DNA of 16,856 nt, taken from contig JAHIYS010000201.1 in NCBI GenBank assembly GCA_018814965.1, forward strand, positions 1 to 16,856. The letters run 5' to 3'. Position 1 is the stretch's first letter; each line of letters starts with the position of its first letter. Of this stretch, positions 14,915-16,856 are shown in pieces. Source of the DNA: Gammaproteobacteria bacterium (GTDB lineage Bacteria > Pseudomonadota > Gammaproteobacteria > UBA9339). The translations under genes and the position numbers were made by a program. The notes beneath the pieces were generated by a model that searched no databases, was not told where the DNA came from, and saw nothing but the letters and a program-made list of their open reading frames with translations.

Positions 14915-16696
14915 ATGCGAACACACTACTGTAATGAAATTAACAAAACTCTAGTCGACCACGAAGTTAAAATTTGCGGCTGGGTTAACCGGATCCGCCA
15001 CCATGGCAAAGTTGTTTTCATTAACCTTCGGGATCGCGAAGGGATCGTTCAGGTGGTTATTGAAGAGGACCAACAAAAACTATTTGATATCGCCACCAAA
15101 ATCCACAATGAATATGTTTTATCTGTAGAAGGCAGGGTACGCCAACGACCAGAAGGATTAGTCAACTATGAGATGGAAACTGGCGAAGTAGAAATAGTGG
15201 CCTCAAAACTAAATGTTCTCGCCAAATCTGAAGCGCTCCCTTTTAATCTTGATGAATACCAAGAAGCAAATGACGAACTTAGATTAAAATATCGCTATTT
15301 GGATCTTCGCCGCAAAGAAGCCGGCGAAAAGCTGGTCTTTCGCTCCAAACTTATTAAAAAGATCCACAACTATTTTGATAGCCTAAATTTTATCGAGATT
15401 GATACTCCAATTTTAACTAAAACCACCCCCGAAGGTGCACGTGATTTCTTAGTACCAAGTAGAAATTTTAAAGGGGAGTTCTATGCCCTACCCCAATCAC
15501 CTCAAGTTTTCAAACAGCTATTAATGGCAGCAGGATTTGATCGTTACTATCAAATAGCCAAATGTTTCCGCGATGAAGATTTACGTTCTGATCGACAATT
15601 AGAATTTACTCAGCTAGATGTTGAACTATCATTTACCAATGAAAAAGAGATCATTAACATACATAGCGAATTACTCCAAAAATTATTCTTGCAACTATTG
15701 AATGTAGATCTACCAAACCCAATTCCACAAATAACCTTTAAAGAAGCGATGGAAAAATACGGGTCTGACAAACCAGATCTTCGCATCCCATTAGAGCTAA
15801 CCGATATTGCTGATCTGGTTAGAGACTCAGAGTTCTCTGTATTTACCGAGGCTGCCAGCAAATCCGAACATAGAGTTACCGCCTTAAAATTACCAAAAGG
15901 AGCCTCACTTTCACGAAAACAACTAGATGGATATACTGAATTTGTAAAGATTTATGGTTTAAAAGGGCTAGCTTACATCAAAATTAATGATCGCTCCCAA
16001 GGACTAGATGGACTCCAATCATCTATTTTGAAATTCTTAACTGCAGATATAGTTGAAAATATTTTAACCCGTACAAATGCCAACACTGGCGATATAGTTT
16101 TCTTTGCCGCTGATAAAACAGATACCGTAAACGAAGCTTTTGGCGCATTAAGAATCAAACTTGGTCATGATCATGGATTAGTAGCACATGGTTGGCACCC
16201 GCTCTGGGTAGTTGATTTCCCAATGTTTACTAAAACCGATACTGGCTGGACCTTTACGCACCACCCTTTTACCATGCCATCAAATACTAATCCAGATGAG
16301 GTTATAGCTAACCCAAGCTCAGTTATGGCTCGCGCTTATGATTTAGTCTTAAATGGTACTGAACTTGGCGGAGGATCAATGAGAATTGATAATCATCCGA
16401 TGCAGATGGCTGTATTTAAAGTTATAGGAATCAGTGAACAACTGGCGCATGAAAGATTCGGACACTTACTAGAAGCATTTAAATATGGCTACCCGCCAGA
16501 AGGGGGAATAGCTTTAGGAATTGATCGTCTTGCAATGTTGATGACTGGCGCAAAATCGATCCGTGAAGTTATCGCTTTTCCAAAAACCCAAAACGGCATA
16601 TGTCCTTTAGTGCAAGCACCATCTGAAGTTGATAAAGGACAACTAGCAGAACTTGGGATTAAAATTATTTCTGATAGCGCTGATAACAAAATATAA
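14915..16696 (+). CDS. aspS: Aspartyl-tRNA synthetase, probably non-discriminating type
   Basis: AspRS charges tRNA-Asp; the non-discriminating form also charges tRNA-Asn with Asp for later amidation by GatCAB. The product has 593 residues (E. coli 590): an N-terminal OB-fold anticodon domain (1-105), class II motif 2 FRDEDLRSDRQLEFTQLD (from 218, R219), the bacterial GAD insertion (about 290-400), and motif 3 GIALGIDRLAM with R538. H30 (in RIRHHGKVVF) replaces the Leu30 of E. coli, and G81 (in RPEGLVN) occupies the second specificity position. Pseudomonas aeruginosa AspRS has His31/Gly83 at these sites and is non-discriminating. The start at 14915 is preferred over an in-frame ATG at 14897 because it has AAGGA five nt upstream and yields the family's MRTHYC start. 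The gene is preceded by fmdB; no yebC follows within the window. Confidence 0.96.
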   Translation: MRTHYCNEINKTLVDHEVKICGWVNRIRHHGKVVFINLRDREGIVQVVIEEDQQKLFDIATKIHNEYVLSVEGRVRQRPEGLVNYEMETGEVEIVASKLNVLAKSEALPFNLDEYQEANDELRLKYRYLDLRRKEAGEKLVFRSKLIKKIHNYFDSLNFIEIDTPILTKTTPEGARDFLVPSRNFKGEFYALPQSPQVFKQLLMAAGFDRYYQIAKCFRDEDLRSDRQLEFTQLDVELSFTNEKEIINIHSELLQKLFLQLLNVDLPNPIPQITFKEAMEKYGSDKPDLRIPLELTDIADLVRDSEFSVFTEAASKSEHRVTALKLPKGASLSRKQLDGYTEFVKIYGLKGLAYIKINDRSQGLDGLQSSILKFLTADIVENILTRTNANTGDIVFFAADKTDTVNEAFGALRIKLGHDHGLVAHGWHPLWVVDFPMFTKTDTGWTFTHHPFTMPSNTNPDEVIANPSSVMARAYDLVLNGTELGGGSMRIDNHPMQMAVFKVIGISEQLAHERFGHLLEAFKYGYPPEGGIALGIDRLAMLMTGAKSIREVIAFPKTQNGICPLVQAPSEVDKGQLAELGIKIISDSADNKI

Positions 16697-16706
16697 AAAA
16701 AGCCGC

Positions 16707-16804
16707 CATTGCGAGGAGTGCTTTTTACGACAAAGTAATCTAGGAAATTACCGTCTTTTTTTCCTAGATTGCCGAGCCAAGCAAAAAACGCTTGGCTCGC
16801 AATG
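16707..16804. repeat. Palindromic 'attgcgag' intergenic repeat
   Basis: CATTGCGAG (16707-16715) and CTCGCAATG (16796-16804) are the outer inverted arms. AATCTAGG (16737-16744) and CCTAGATT (16763-16770) form an inner pair, and CGAGCCAAGC/GCTTGGCTCG (16773-16782, 16790-16799) a perfect 10-bp hairpin. The whole can fold as nested stems. Similar 'cattgcgagg...aatct' repeats are widespread in AT-rich intracellular proteobacteria. It starts 10 bp after the aspS stop and may act as its terminator. No coding sequence is seen from 16697 to the end. Confidence 0.8.
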
Positions 16805-16830
16805 ACATGATGCTGCTATAAAGCATAAAC

Positions 16831-16856
16831 GCAATTGAGGAACGCGAGTAACGAAG
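16831..16856. repeat. Start of a second 'attgcgag' repeat copy, cut by window end
   Basis: GCAATTGAGGAACGCGAGTA followed by ACGAAG resembles the left part of the copy at 16707-16735 (ATTGCGAGGAGTGC...ACGACAAAG) with small changes. The copy is incomplete because the window ends. Confidence 0.45.

Overview
This AT-rich window carries ordinary gammaproteobacterial housekeeping genes with several accessory loci between them. RF1, ProRS, an FmdB-type zinc ribbon and AspRS all look gammaproteobacterial. The low GC, the 'attgcgag...aatct' intergenic repeats and an NRPS beside core genes suggest something near the Legionellales (Legionella, Coxiella and relatives). That placement is inference; there is no 16S rRNA or other marker here.

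Layout. Positions 1-2148 (minus strand) hold the 5' part of a nonribosomal peptide synthetase gene that runs off the left edge. It encodes a formyltransferase domain with its C-terminal subdomain, then what looks like only the C-terminal half of a condensation domain, then the start of an adenylation domain. After a 336-bp divergent intergenic region the plus strand carries prfA (RF1), then kdpA-kdpB-kdpC-kdpD for high-affinity K+ uptake. KdpD ends cleanly after its GAF region, so it has no histidine-kinase module, and no kdpE follows. Next come two cell-wall peptidases, a lipoprotein PBP4-like (S13) enzyme and an exported LD-carboxypeptidase (S66). The LD-carboxypeptidase gene converges on proS (minus strand), and a bidirectional hairpin terminator lies between them. 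Diverging from proS are fmdB and aspS.

Intergenic structure is a second theme. A 64-bp palindrome between proS and fmdB places a TTGACC on each side at mirror positions, each 19 bp from a -10-like hexamer. A 99-nt structured element lies between fmdB and aspS. Degenerate copies of an 'attgcgag' repeat occur after prfA, after fmdB and, most clearly, after aspS to the right edge.

How the genes work together. KdpABC form one ATP-driven K+ pump, and the shortened KdpD could only act as a ligand-binding or regulatory protein or signal through a separate kinase. The S13 and S66 enzymes would both trim peptidoglycan peptides in the periplasm. RF1, ProRS and AspRS serve translation; AspRS carries His30/Gly81, residues associated with the non-discriminating type. 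The NRPS probably starts a peptide with an N-formyl group. Its product, later modules and partner genes lie outside the window.
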